Shown here: in pieces, positions 1 through 11,067 of the stretch
How positions within the stretch are numbered: the first letter of the stretch is position 1
How the letters are laid out: each line of letters opens with the position of its first letter
From: a candidate division KSB1 bacterium
GTDB lineage: Bacteria; Zhuqueibacterota; Zhuqueibacteria; Residuimicrobiales; Krinioviventaceae
Assembly: GCA_034521575.1 (NCBI GenBank)
Contig: JAXHMJ010000001.1
Location: 1 to 64,000, forward strand
Length of the DNA: 64,000 nt
Reading direction: 5' to 3'
Program-made: the position numbers and the translations under genes
Notes under the pieces: model-generated
What the model was told of the DNA's origin: nothing
The model's database searches: none
The model's input: the letters and a program-made list of their open reading frames with translations, nothing else

Positions 1-110
1 TTTAAAAAGCATAAAAACACATAACCAGAACCGGATTTTATGGTTGTTTTTTGCTATTATAGAATAGTGACAATTCAATGCGAATGTTTGTTCCATAGGG
101 TAGAACAAAG

Positions 111-1124
111 ATGATTAATAATAATAAAAAAATTCGCTTAAAAGATATTGCTGATGCTGTAGGGTGTTCAGTCAGTACGGTATCCATTGTATTGAACGGA
201 AAATATAAAGAGAGAAGTATATCGGAACAAGTCGTTACCCAGATACTGAACACGGCGAAAAAATATGGCTATATGCCCAATATGTCCGCCAGATACATGC
301 GCAGTGGTCAATATAATATGAATATTTCTCTAATGACTTCATTTGAAGCCCCGTTGGTATTGATCAATGCCTGGCTGATTTCAATTGAAAAATTTATCGA
401 GCAGGTGAGTGTTGAAAACATGAGTTTTACAATCACACTGACTCCGTTTCATGTGGGGCATTTGGAAAAAGTTTTCTCTGTAAAGGATATAGAAGCTGCC
501 ATTATTGCCAACACAAATGCAACAGACGATGAGTTTTTGGAAGAGGCCAGCCTTTCCATGCCGATTGTTCTGATCAACCGGCGAATTTCAGATTACTGCA
601 CCGTACGTTTGGATGAATCTGCAGCGATAGAAGCAGCGGACGTATTGATATCCCAACATCGAAAAAAAATAGCTGTGCTCAAACCTCCATTTTTAACCCA
701 GTCCACAAAAGAACGCTTTGATAATTTCACCCATCGGGTTATAGAGTCGGGTCTACCCAGGCCGGACGTTATCGAACTGGAGCAATATAATGAATATGGC
801 GCTCACTTGGCATTACAAGCGTATTTCAAAACAGGCGGTACTTTTGATGGGTTGTTTACCATGACAGACGTGCTGGCTGTGGGGGCTTACAAGGCCATCA
901 AATCCACCGGCCGGAAAATTCCGGATGATGTGGCGGTTATCGGTTTTGATGGTCTGAGCTATGCGCCCTATTTAGACCCTCCCTTGACAACCTTTGAAGT
1001 AAAGAGAGGATTTGTGTATTCTGAAGCGGTGCGCATTTTGGTTCAGATGATTATGAATGATTTTAGACAACATGTTGAAATAACCTATAAAACAAAGCTT
1101 GTCAAACGAGGATCGATTGGTTGA
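111..1124 (+). CDS. LacI-family transcriptional regulator
   Basis: A 337-residue LacI/GalR-type repressor. Residues about 9-30 form the N-terminal helix-turn-helix (LKDIADAVGCSVSTVSIVLNG), followed by the hinge helix (about 50-60) and a periplasmic-binding-protein-like sensor domain to the C-terminus, with the typical late motif PDDVAVIGFDGL. Length is normal for the family. ATG 111 is the first Met of the frame and gives a complete HTH; no strong Shine-Dalgarno sequence is visible before it. It lies 78 bp upstream of the TonB receptor on the same strand, so local control of the uptake and degradation genes by a sugar ligand is likely (inference). The ligand cannot be read from the sequence. 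Family assignment is firm. Confidence 0.93.
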   Translation: MINNNKKIRLKDIADAVGCSVSTVSIVLNGKYKERSISEQVVTQILNTAKKYGYMPNMSARYMRSGQYNMNISLMTSFEAPLVLINAWLISIEKFIEQVSVENMSFTITLTPFHVGHLEKVFSVKDIEAAIIANTNATDDEFLEEASLSMPIVLINRRISDYCTVRLDESAAIEAADVLISQHRKKIAVLKPPFLTQSTKERFDNFTHRVIESGLPRPDVIELEQYNEYGAHLALQAYFKTGGTFDGLFTMTDVLAVGAYKAIKSTGRKIPDDVAVIGFDGLSYAPYLDPPLTTFEVKRGFVYSEAVRILVQMIMNDFRQHVEITYKTKLVKRGSIG

Positions 1125-1202
1125 AGGGAGGTGAAAGAGTGGATTAATCGTCACGGTTTTTTAAACCAAATAATAAACCTTTTATGAAAAGGAGGCAACG
1201 TT

Positions 1203-3903
1203 ATGTGTAAAATCTTTTCAGCACTTTTTAGAGCAGATGTGGAAGGTGCATCAAGACCGGGAATTTTGCCGGTGGCGGCATTATTCTTCATGCTGGTTTT
1301 TGCATTCAGTGTTTTTGTTGATGCTGGATATGCACAGGTAAATTCAGGGAAAATCGCCGGAAGGGTAACCGATGGACGAGGCAATCCTCTGCCAGCTGCG
1401 AATGTTATCATTGGCGAAACAGCGATGGGGGCAGCAACGGATAACAACGGTGAATATGTCATCACGAAAGTACCTGCAGGATCGTACAACGTCAAAGTAA
1501 ACTATATCGGATACGAGCAGAATATTCAAGAGGTACAGGTCCGAGTTGACGATGTGGTACGAGCGGATTTCATCATGGATGAGCGGCAAGTTGTTGAAGG
1601 AGAAGAGGTTACCGTTTACGGTGAAATCACCCGAGGTCAGGCCAAAGCATTGAGTATGCAGCAGAATGCGGTTGGTATCGAGCATGTGGTGAGCCATGAA
1701 ATTATCCGCCGCTTTCCGGATGAAACAGCCGGGGAAGCTTTGCGCAGAATGCCGGGTGTTTCCGCTATTGACTATAGCCAGGGTGTTCCAAGCAGTCTTC
1801 GCGTTCGCGCCATGTCTGATGATAAAAATAAAGTATTTATCAACGGCATGGCAGCACCGGGCGGAGCATTGGCGATGATTCCATCAAATATCCTGGAAAG
1901 CGTTTCCCTAAGCAAGGTGATTACTCCGGATATGGATGCCGATGCGATGGGCGAGCCACTGATTTTGAAAGTGCAGGTTGCACCGTCCGAACCTCAGTTC
2001 TTTGCTCGCGCCCAGGGTGGTATCAATACTCTGGAGTTTGGCCCTGAAAATCGTGCCAATAACAATTATTCATTTTTTGTCAAAGGCGGCCGGCGATTTA
2101 TGAATGACAAAATCGGCGTTCTGGGCCGGAGGTGCGCTTTTTGGGGAGCCGCCGCGGGGTGTCGTTTGAATCCATGCGTTACACAGACGACGGCAGCAAT
2201 ATTGTCCGCCATCGTTTTTCAAAATATGATGTGCAACGCTATCGGACGATGGGCTATTTCAATGTGGATTACACACCCAATGAAAGCAATCAATACTATC
2301 TGCTGGTCAGCAAAGGCCGATACAGAAGAGACGAAGCTCGCGGTCAAATTAAATTTGACAGAAGAGAAAAGAAAATGCCCGAAGGTGAAATCGAAAAATC
2401 GATTCGCCATTACAATCGGCCGCATGATCTCACCTTTGCCAAGTTTAACGGACTCAACCGGCTGGGCAATGTCAAATTAGAGTATTCCGCGGCCTGGTTC
2501 AGAGATGAATCCATACAGGATGATCAAATTGAAGCGGCATGGGACGGCGAACAACCCAGCATGGCCGATCTGACCAAAGACGAGTTTGAAAACTTGACCA
2601 TGAATTCGTCGTTTAACGGTGTGCTGGACTTTGGTGGCCTGGAGAGCTCATGGAGTGATGATCAATCTGATCATTATGAAGTCAAGGCTGATATGTCGTT
2701 TCCCATCAACGCATCCCGGACATCTGAATTAAAAGTCGGCGTAAAGAGGGAAGGCAATTACAATCAACAACGCCGAATGCGCACAAAGGCAGATCTGGCG
2801 GAAGGTGAGACGTGGCAAATAACTGACGAATGGCCGTTGTTGTTTGAAAACATTAATTCGTCCACAGTGAAAAATCTCAATCTGGATGGACCATTCAGTT
2901 ATGAGGGCATGGACCCGACTGATCATACGTCGTCGAATGACAACAGCGCCGAAGTGACTGCCGGATATATCATGAACAGCACCGCCTGGCTGCATCAAAG
3001 GCTGCATACCACAGTCGGAGTGCGTGTTGAGCATATCAAAAACTCCTTTACCGAAATGTGGAGCGGCAAAAGCGGCAGTGCAAGCTATACCGACTTTTTT
3101 CCGGCGTTTATTGCAAAATACAATATCACAGAGAAGACCAATCTGAGAGGATCGATCACCCGTACGCAATCCAGACTTGCTCCGATATCAATTGCTCCGA
3201 TAGACCGAGAAGAACGCAATCCTCCTCCCTATGCGATTAGCCGTGGCAATCCGGATCTTGAACCCACAACGGCTCTGAGTTATGATTTGATGTTCGAGCG
3301 TTATACATCCAGACTGGGTTATTTTTCCGTAGGTGTGTTCGCCAAACAGCTCGACAACAATATCATGACATTAGAGACCGAGGAGAAATGTACAAAGGCA
3401 GAGAATATGAAATTTACTTTCCGATCAATTCGGGTGATACGAGTATCGAAGGTGTTGAACTGGCGACCTATCAAAAACTGCATTTTCTGGGTGTACCGGC
3501 TCTGAATTGGTTCGGTGTCCAGGCAAACTGGACGTACATCAATATGGAAGGCGAAGACCGCAAGATTCTGGCTCAAATGCCCAAACACGTCATCAATTTT
3601 GCATTGACCTATGACAATCCGGATATCGGATTTTCGGGTACTGTTGGGCTGAACTGGAACGGTATGGTGTTTGAAAAATACGAGAAAGGTGTACCGATCT
3701 GGAACACTCCGATTCACAGACTGGATGCCTCTGCGAACTATGCTCTCACAGACAATATTCGTGTCTATGTCCGCGGTAAGAATTTACTGGACTCTCCCGG
3801 CGATCCGGAGTGGGAATATAAACCCACACTGGACGAGACCCGGCTTCATGAGATCAAATACTACGGACGCTGGTTTTCAGCCGGTATCGATTACTCTCTC
3901 TAA
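1203..3903 (+). CDS. TonB-dependent outer-membrane receptor, interrupted by two frameshifts
   Basis: Outer-membrane importer for large substrates, energised by TonB/ExbBD. ATG 1203 has a strong AGGAGG about 7 bp upstream. A signal peptide (residues 1-45) is followed by a carboxypeptidase-regulatory-like Ig domain (about 48-125, IAGRVTDGRGNPLPAANV), a plug domain (from about residue 150, RRMPGVSAIDYSQGVPSS) and a beta-barrel ending in SAGIDYSL. The barrel is split. The frame moves back one base near 2125-2150, and again near 3383-3388 at GAGAAATG, where one missing A restores the reading NNIMTLETEE then MYKGREYEIYF. Both read as single-base deletions, so the intact protein would be about 900 residues. 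No SusD lipoprotein follows. A terminator hairpin follows immediately. Family is certain; whether this copy is functional depends on whether the indels are real. Confidence 0.9.
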
Positions 3904-3915
3904 ATACGTTTTGAG

Positions 3916-3950
3916 CAAGGGCACAGATGTCTCTGTGCCCTTGAATTTTA
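3916..3950 (+). terminator. Rho-independent terminator after the TonB receptor
   Basis: A perfect 12-bp stem, CAAGGGCACAGA (3916-3927) paired with TCTGTGCCCTTG (3932-3943), has a 4-nt loop and is followed by AATTTTA. It starts 12 bp after the receptor stop codon and ends before the Shine-Dalgarno sequence of the next gene, so it probably separates receptor transcription from the downstream enzymes. Confidence 0.75.
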
Positions 3951-3966
3951 AAAAAAGGATCATTTT

Positions 3967-6900
3967 ATGTCGAAACGCATCACTTTTTTTGTGCTGTTCA
4001 CAATCTGCAGTCTGTCTGTTTTCGCCGGCTGGCACCCTTCTGGCAACAGGGTGGTTTTCAATGTGACCGATTCGGAGCGGCGGGTGACGGTGTCACACCG
4101 GATACAGAGTCCATTTCCACGGCTATTGATTCGATTGCACAGGCAGGCGGAGGCACTCTTTATTTCCCCCCGGGCACCTATTTGACGGGTACAATCTATC
4201 TAATTGATCATTTGACACTTTATCTCAGTGCGGGGGCCCGTATTCTGGGACTGCCCTATGATCATCCCCATTACGGCCGCAGAGGAGAAAACCGCAGCGC
4301 GGTGATTGAAGGCATGCACGTCAATCATGTGGCGATCGTCGGACCGGGAATCGTGGACGGCGGCGGAGTTTCCAGCGGCTGCAATACACCGGGATGTGCC
4401 TCACGCGCTATTCAGTTCAACAGTGCAAAGCATGTGCACATTCACGGGATCACCATACTCCACGGCGGACAAACGGCTCTGCACCTGGGAGGCAGCCATG
4501 ATGTGACAATTGAGTCCATTCTGATGGATACCAACCGGGACGGTTTGCAAGTGAACGGCACCAATATCCGCATTTCTGATGTGGTTCTCAATTCAGACGA
4601 AGACGATGTGCTTGTATTGAAAAGCGCAGTTAATAACGGCTATAACACACCGACAAGCCACGTCACGATTAACAATGCTTATGTCAGTGGTTACCAGCCC
4701 GGCAGTGTCTATGACGGGACGTTTAAAAAAGGGGGGGGGATTGGCAGAATAAAATTTGGAACCAGCTCTGTCGGTGGCGGGTTTCGGAATGTAACCATCA
4801 ACAATGTCATTTTTGATCACTGTAAAGGCCTGGATTTGGCGCTTGTAGATGGAGGCGTGCTGGAGAATATCTCCATATCCAATGTGGTCATGCACAATGT
4901 GTCCAACAGCCCGATTTACATTCGGCTGGGCGATCGTTCTCCATCGCGTGCCCCCAAGAATCCCCCGCCGGGTAAATTATCCAATATCACCATCAGCAAT
5001 TTAACAGCCACCGGTGCGAACTCGCAGTTTACGTCGGTGATCAGCGGTATCCCGGGACATGATGTTAAAAACATCACTCTATCCAATATACGTATCATCT
5101 GTACAGGTGGCGGCACCCGTGAAATGGCTGAAAAGATACCGCCGGAAAATGTCGGTATCTACCCGGAGCCCGGACATTTCGGAATTATTCCTGCCTTTGG
5201 ATTTTACGTTCGACATGCCAGGAATGTTCAATTTGATAATATTTCATTAGAATTTGAAAAACCTGACTTGCGACCGGCATTTGTGTTTCGAGATGTTAAA
5301 GATATGCAGCTTAGCGGAATCAAAACCGAACGGCACCCTGATGGTGCCCCGCCTGTGGTCTTTCGCGGTAAAAATGAACATGTAAAATTTTATGAATCAG
5401 CTGATATCACACTGATTGATCCGATAATCAAGTCTCTGGATGTGTCAAAAAACAAAACGATGGCTGGCGAGCCCATTACCCTGCGTGCAACCGCTCAAGC
5501 CCATCAACAAGGCCTTGCAGAAATTGAGCTTATGATTGACGGCGAGACGGCTGAAACAAAGCATGTGTGGTTGTCACCGGATCAAAACAGTGAAATCATA
5601 TTCACAGATATACGGCTTTATAAAAAAGGTCAACATGTACTCCGCGTCAACGACAAACAAACCGATGTATATATTGATGCCGTCAAATCCAAGATTTTGT
5701 TTTCAGACCTGAATGCTTACTCTCCAAGGGTAAAAGATGTTAATGTAGATGCACTACTTGAATCAAGTATTCTGACAGCCAGTGAACCGGCGGTGATCTG
5801 TCTGAGCGCAACAAACACAGGCAGCTTTGCTAAAACGGAAACGATTGGACTTTTTGTTGACGGCAGCAGGATTTCGGAACGAACTCTTACTTTTGCACCG
5901 GGGGAACAGAAAAAATTGATGTTTAACCACACGTTTGAACAGTCCGGAGACCATCAAATCAGAGTTGCCGATATGGATCAAACGGTATATGCCTGGGCAA
6001 AATCCGGTGAGTTTTCTATAGAGTCGTTCAAAACAGAACCTGAAAAGCCCATAGCCGGAGAAGCATTCAAGGCGGTTCTCACAATCAGCGATACCGAATA
6101 CCGGGATGGCGCAAAAATATTGTTGGTTCTGAATGATGAGCTTGTGGGTGAAAAACAAGTGCTGGCGCGCAAAAACGAAAGCGTATCAACTGAATTTTCA
6201 ATTGCGCCGCAATCTCCTGGAAATTATTCACTCATTATAAAAAACGCAGTGAATAAAATAAAGAAACGTTATGACGCGATCGTGTACAATCGATTGCGGC
6301 CTCGGGGATTTGATATTTCCAGAAAAAAAGCAAATGCTCACGACCCCTTTACCATAACTGCTGAACTGACCAATGAGCATCCTTTTGATATAACTCAGAC
6401 GGTTCGGCTTTGGGTTGATGACAAGAGAGCGCAACATAAAAAATTAACGCTTGCTCCCAAAGAATCCCGGACCCTACAGTTTACAATGAGATTGTATCAA
6501 CCGGGAAAACACAAGATCCGTATCGAAGATTTACCTGAAAAGATTTTGGTTGTCAAAGCGGGGAAACCGGACACATGTTTTCAATTCAGTGACATAGAAA
6601 TTGATCGTACCATTCTTTCTCCTGGTGATTCCGCCACGATTCAAGGAAGCATTAAAAATATTACCGGCAAGACTCGGGAAACAGGGGTCGAGTTGAATAT
6701 CGATGATAAAACGGTTAAACGCAAATCTATCGTTTTGTCGCCGGGAGAGGTTCAGGATATTAGCTTCACATGGGCATTTTCCAAAGGATCTCATACGGTG
6801 AGGCTGGATGAACAGGAGCCAGTGAGGGTCAAAGCGGGGATGAACACACCTCCGTCTACTTTTCAGGATCATTCCGGAAAAGGCCATGATGCGCACGTTT

Positions 6901-7600
6901 TCAAGAATCCGCTATGGGTTGCAGGCCGTTTTGGCAAAGGATTGAAATTTGACTGGCCCGAGAATTGGCAGCAGGCCCCCCCGATGCCTACAGCCGGATT
7001 GAAGTACCCCTTACGCCCAATGACCTGGGACCGGCGGCAACAGTCTGCCTCTGGTACAAACCCAATTGGGACTATCGCAACCGGGAATCATTTCGCCATG
7101 CGATTATTGAAAATCATACAGGCTTTACACTGTTTGAAGCCGCAGCAGCTGAAACCAAACGCATATTTCAACTCTCGTGGGGAGATGGAGGCGAATATTT
7201 AAGCTTTCGCATGGAAGACGAGGTGGATCGTGATTATGAAGTACCGGAAGATAAAGTCTCTGAAACCACTGTTTTGCCAAAGTTTCATCAGTTAAAAAGT
7301 AATCAATGGTATCATATTGCAGTAACCTGGGATTTTTCAGAGCAACCTCATACCATTGCTCTTTTTGTAAATGGTGAGGAGATTGGGCGTACGACAATGA
7401 ACGGTCAAGATTTTGCGAAATTTGAGCCATTTACATTCGGTGCGCACAGACATGATTATCAGGGCAATGGCAGTGCAAATGGTGTGCTTGATGACATCCG
7501 TGCTTATAACCGTGTCCTGAACATTAAAGAGATTGATCAATTGTACCAAAATAATAAAAATATCAAAGATGGATTGTTGATGTATCTGTCTTTTGATTAG
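3967..7600 (+). CDS. Multidomain secreted GH28-like beta-helix protein with CARDB repeats and LamG-like domain (two frameshifts)
   Basis: Reconstructed protein of about 1,210 residues. ATG 3967 has AAAGGA upstream and opens a signal peptide ending FAG. A right-handed beta-helix of GH28/pectate-lyase-3 type follows (AAGDGVTPDT, then GGGTLYFPPGTYLTG), with polygalacturonase-like signatures NRDG, SDEDD and GRIK but no clear GHG. Next come about five CARDB/Ig-like repeats of about 90 residues (each with a pattern like LTFAPGEQKKLMF), then a concanavalin/LamG-like domain. The frame slips near 4068-4078 (GATTCGGAGC, one T short of ...DFGAAGDG) and in the C7 run at 6976-6982; both read as one-base deletions. 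Expected role: a cell-surface or secreted hydrolase on a galacturonan-like chain, with the C-terminal modules for spacing and binding. The exact enzyme activity is uncertain because one GH28 motif is missing. Confidence 0.8.
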
Positions 7601-7643
7601 CGTATCACGCTGGATGATACGAAAAAACAGGTGACTTTTATAA

Positions 7644-9245
7644 TTGAAAATGAGTCCTGCGAAGATGAATTTATATACTGGAGTTTTGCAACGAATACAA
7701 GCAAAGCCGATTATTTGGGTGGGTCTGTTATTCTTTTGTATGAGTGTATCAGGCGTTTTTGCACGTTCCGGCTATTACAATGTACTGGATTATGGTGCCG
7801 TACCGGACGGCGAAACTCTGTGCAGCCGGGCCATTCAAAACGCTGTGGATGATTGTGCAGAGTCAGGAGGAGGAACCGTTGTTATTCCTCCCGGAGACTA
7901 TCTTTCCCGGCCAATTTTTCTTAAAAGTCATATTAATTTTAAAATCGAAACGGGAGCAACCCTGATTGCCGATACAACGATCGATGCCTATCCGGCAATT
8001 GACGGTCGAGCCGGAGGTATTGAGCGTAAAGTCTATGCATCCTTGCTCACCGGTCATCATCTGGATCATATCTCCATAACCGGAGGCGGTACGCTTGAAG
8101 GACAGGGACAACCCTGGTGGAACGCCCATCGTAAAACAAAAATGCTCAGACGTCAGGCCGGGATCACAGAGCGGGAACCCGAGAATCCTCAGGGTTCGCC
8201 GCTCAAATGGCCCAGACCCAAAATGGTCAATCTCTATCATTGTAATCATGTCCTGATCCGGGATGTTACCATTACAAATTCACCGTCCTGGACGGTTCAC
8301 CCTGTATATTGCGACAATGTGACCATTGATAATATTAGTATTATTCAGCCTTATGAATCCCCGAATACGGATGGTATTAATCCCGAGTCCTGCAGCAATG
8401 TCAGAATCGTCAATTGTTTTGTAGATTGTGGAGACGATTGTATTACCTTAAAGTCGGGATACAATCAGGACGGAAGACGGGTGAATGAGCCCTGTGAAAA
8501 TATTGTGATCTCCAACTGTGTTTTGGCGCATGGACGCAGCGCGGTCGGAATCGGCAGTGAGACATCAGGCGGCATATGGAACGTGACCATCAACAATTGC
8601 GTATTTCAAAACACGTACCGGGGGCTACGTATTAAAACCGCGCGGGGCCGTGGTAATGTCGTGCGCGATATTCGTGCCGCCAATATTATTATGGATAATG
8701 TGGAGACGGCGATTTCTCTGGACATGTATTATGACGGAAATGATGAGCAGTATACGGTAAAGCCTGTTGATGAAACCACGCCGTTTCTGAAAAATATATC
8801 ATACAGCCACATAACCGGAACAGATATCAAGTATGCAGCAAAAATAACCGGTTTGCCGGAAGCGCCTATCGAAAATCTGCAGTTCATCGATATTGATTTG
8901 CAGGCGGAAACCGGCATTCAGGCACGATTTCTTGATAATGTCGATTTTCACAATATTGAGATACAGGCGCAAAAAGGCTCTGCTTTTGCAATCAGCCATG
9001 CCTCAATTGTCGACTTGGATGAAATTACCACAAAAACACCAGTGCCGGGCGAACCCGTTATCGCGCTGGAAAACGTCAAAGACGTGCAGGTGCGAAACTG
9101 TACTGCTGTAAAGGGTACCGGGATATTTCTGGAGCTGCGCGGCAATAAGAATCAAAAAATTTCACTAATTGATAACCTACTTGAAAAAGCACAAATTCCA
9201 TTTAGAGCAAAAGATGGTTCTTCTGTAGTCATTCAAAAATATTAG
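7644..9245 (+). CDS. Secreted glycoside hydrolase family 28 (polygalacturonase-type)
   Basis: A 533-residue parallel beta-helix enzyme of the polygalacturonase family, which hydrolyses alpha-1,4 (or exo-acting) galacturonosyl linkages by inversion. All GH28 signatures are visible: NTD at residues 241-243 (SPNTDGINPESC), the catalytic Asp pair at 264-265 (CGDDC), HG at 297-298 (AHGRSAVGIGSE) and RIK at 329-331. A hydrophobic signal segment (about 23-40, WVGLLFFCMSVSGVFA) directs export. The start is uncertain: TTG 7644 has AGGTGA 9 bp upstream, while in-frame ATGs lie at 7650 and 7668 without a good ribosome site. It follows the CARDB-containing GH28-like gene by 43 bp, so the two are probably co-transcribed. 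The class is secure; the precise substrate (homogalacturonan, rhamnogalacturonan or another uronate chain) is not. Confidence 0.92.
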   Translation: MKMSPAKMNLYTGVLQRIQAKPIIWVGLLFFCMSVSGVFARSGYYNVLDYGAVPDGETLCSRAIQNAVDDCAESGGGTVVIPPGDYLSRPIFLKSHINFKIETGATLIADTTIDAYPAIDGRAGGIERKVYASLLTGHHLDHISITGGGTLEGQGQPWWNAHRKTKMLRRQAGITEREPENPQGSPLKWPRPKMVNLYHCNHVLIRDVTITNSPSWTVHPVYCDNVTIDNISIIQPYESPNTDGINPESCSNVRIVNCFVDCGDDCITLKSGYNQDGRRVNEPCENIVISNCVLAHGRSAVGIGSETSGGIWNVTINNCVFQNTYRGLRIKTARGRGNVVRDIRAANIIMDNVETAISLDMYYDGNDEQYTVKPVDETTPFLKNISYSHITGTDIKYAAKITGLPEAPIENLQFIDIDLQAETGIQARFLDNVDFHNIEIQAQKGSAFAISHASIVDLDEITTKTPVPGEPVIALENVKDVQVRNCTAVKGTGIFLELRGNKNQKISLIDNLLEKAQIPFRAKDGSSVVIQKY

Positions 9246-9333
9246 AGTCGATGCATCATTTTGAACGTTTTTTACAAGATGTTAATTACTTGACCATAAC
9301 TTAAAACCTAATGATAACCCGTGAGACATAATC

Positions 9334-11034
9334 ATGAGACTTTTTTGCTTTTTAATGCTTTGCTTAACCATTAATGGATTCACTCAGGAATCAACCATTC
9401 AACCGCGGGACAAGCTTTATAAAAAACGCACAAGAGATGCCATCGCTATGCTGGTTGACGGTAAAACGGATTCAGCCATTGCTTATCTGGAAAACGTGAG
9501 ACGAGCTTACAAGAATGAATATGAAAATTATATAAAGGAAAAGCATGCCATACAGCAGGACGACACGAACACCTTTGTTTCTGTCTCTGTTGACTTGCAA
9601 ACGTATCTTAAGCAACATCCAGAGGATGCGGAGGCGTTATTTGCATTGGCTTTGGCTTATAGCCATAAAGGTGAAAGGCAAAAGGCAATTGAATATGTTA
9701 AACAGGCGATCGATGCGGGTTTGCCGCCAGGACGTTTTTGGGCAGGACCCTGCAATTTGACCGAGAAATTATATCAAAATGAACACTTTCATACTCTAGT
9801 TCCTTTGAATAAAAACAAGTTGATTCACGGTCCGCTTGTTAGCAATGTAACCAGCCGGAGCGCAGAATTCTGGATGCGTACCGCAATAGAAATGCCAGTG
9901 CAGGTTGCGATCTATAGACAAGGTAATGGTCCGGATACTGTGTACTCTCAAGCTGTAACCAGTGATCGTGACAAGGATTATACGGCTGTGGTTCGTGTTA
10001 AGGGATTAAAAGCGGGAACTGTTTATGAGTATGTTCCTGTTATCGACGGCCATATTGTTTCAAAACCCTCATCATTTCGCACCTTTCCGCCCCAGTATGC
10101 TTCGGGCAGGTTAAAAGTAGGATTCGGCGGCGGTGCGGGATATACGCCATGGAATGAAATCATTTGGACAAGTATTGCTTCAAATAATCCGAATGCCTTT
10201 CTTTTGCTTGGTGATAATGTCTATATCGATCACCCCTTATATCCGGATGTGCAAAAATATTGTTATTACCGAAGACAATCCAGTAAAGCGTTTCGTGATT
10301 TTGCCGCGTCAACGCCGATCTATGCTATATGGGATGACCATGATTTTGCGGATAATGACAGTTGGGGTGGCTCCAATATCTATTATCCCAAATGGAAGCC
10401 CAAAGTATGGGACATCTTTAGGCAGAACTGGAATAATCCCTATTATGGCGGCGGATTTGAACGTCCGGGATGCTGGTTTGATTTTCGTATTGCTGATGTA
10501 GATTTTTTTATGCTGGACGGCAGGTACTATCGTACGAATCCCCATTCAAAAAATCTGACCATGCTGGGCCCGGATCAAAAGCAATGGCTTTTTGACCGGC
10601 TCAGGCATTCCGATGCCACATTCAAAGTTATCGCATCTCCTGTTCCCTGGGCCTTTGGCGCCAAACCCAAGCCTCATCATACGGATACCTGGGAAGGTTT
10701 CTCTGATGAGCGAGAAGAGATTTTTACTTTTTTGGAAAGAGAAAAAATCAATGGAGTGGTTTTAATTTCTGCAGACCGACATCGTTCTGATATCTGGCGC
10801 ATTGAGCGGGAGAACGGATACGATTTGTATGACTTTATGAGCAGCCGTCTGACCAATGTGCACACGCATAAAAAAATGCCCGGTTCTATCTATGCCTATA
10901 ATGAAAAAAATTCCTTTGGGATGCTGACTTTTGATACAACACCGACCAATCCTGTTGTCAGTTACAGTATATACAATATTGATAATGAAAAAGTGTATGA
11001 ATATACACTCGAATACAGTCAATTGTCATATTAA
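9334..11034 (+). CDS. Exported PhoD-like phosphoesterase with N-terminal TPR-like region
   Basis: A 566-residue protein with a short signal peptide (residues 1-18, FLMLCLTINGFTQ), a helical TPR-like segment (about 60-135, EDAEALFALALAYSHKGE), an N-terminal PhoD Ig-like domain (about 165-250) and a metallophosphatase domain. Metal-site motifs are visible: LLGDNVYID (Asp294, Asn295), WDDHDFADND (residues 333-342), DGRYYRT and ISADRHRSD near the end. PhoD enzymes are Ca/Fe-dependent phosphodiesterases or alkaline phosphatases. Here the gene sits between GH28 and sugar-metabolism genes rather than in a phosphate regulon, so a role on decorated oligosaccharides is possible (inference). The TPR-like addition is unusual for PhoD. 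Start ATG 9334 gives a complete signal peptide; the ribosome site is weak. Confidence 0.87.
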   Translation: MRLFCFLMLCLTINGFTQESTIQPRDKLYKKRTRDAIAMLVDGKTDSAIAYLENVRRAYKNEYENYIKEKHAIQQDDTNTFVSVSVDLQTYLKQHPEDAEALFALALAYSHKGERQKAIEYVKQAIDAGLPPGRFWAGPCNLTEKLYQNEHFHTLVPLNKNKLIHGPLVSNVTSRSAEFWMRTAIEMPVQVAIYRQGNGPDTVYSQAVTSDRDKDYTAVVRVKGLKAGTVYEYVPVIDGHIVSKPSSFRTFPPQYASGRLKVGFGGGAGYTPWNEIIWTSIASNNPNAFLLLGDNVYIDHPLYPDVQKYCYYRRQSSKAFRDFAASTPIYAIWDDHDFADNDSWGGSNIYYPKWKPKVWDIFRQNWNNPYYGGGFERPGCWFDFRIADVDFFMLDGRYYRTNPHSKNLTMLGPDQKQWLFDRLRHSDATFKVIASPVPWAFGAKPKPHHTDTWEGFSDEREEIFTFLEREKINGVVLISADRHRSDIWRIERENGYDLYDFMSSRLTNVHTHKKMPGSIYAYNEKNSFGMLTFDTTPTNPVVSYSIYNIDNEKVYEYTLEYSQLSY

Positions 11035-11067
11035 ATAGATGACATAAACATACACAAAAGGGATAAT

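Noticed and set aside
1152-1170. GGTTTTTTAAACC-type palindrome upstream of the TonB receptor as a LacI operator
   Set aside because: Low-complexity arms of only 5 bp and no central CG; too weak to call.
6976-6982. C7 run as a programmed frameshift site
   Set aside because: No downstream stimulatory structure seen, and the other indels in the window lack slippery motifs; error or mutation is simpler.
9290-9317. TTGACC-N16-TGATAA as promoter of the PhoD-like gene
   Set aside because: Only 16 bp from the start codon with no ribosome site in the remaining leader; spacing makes it implausible.
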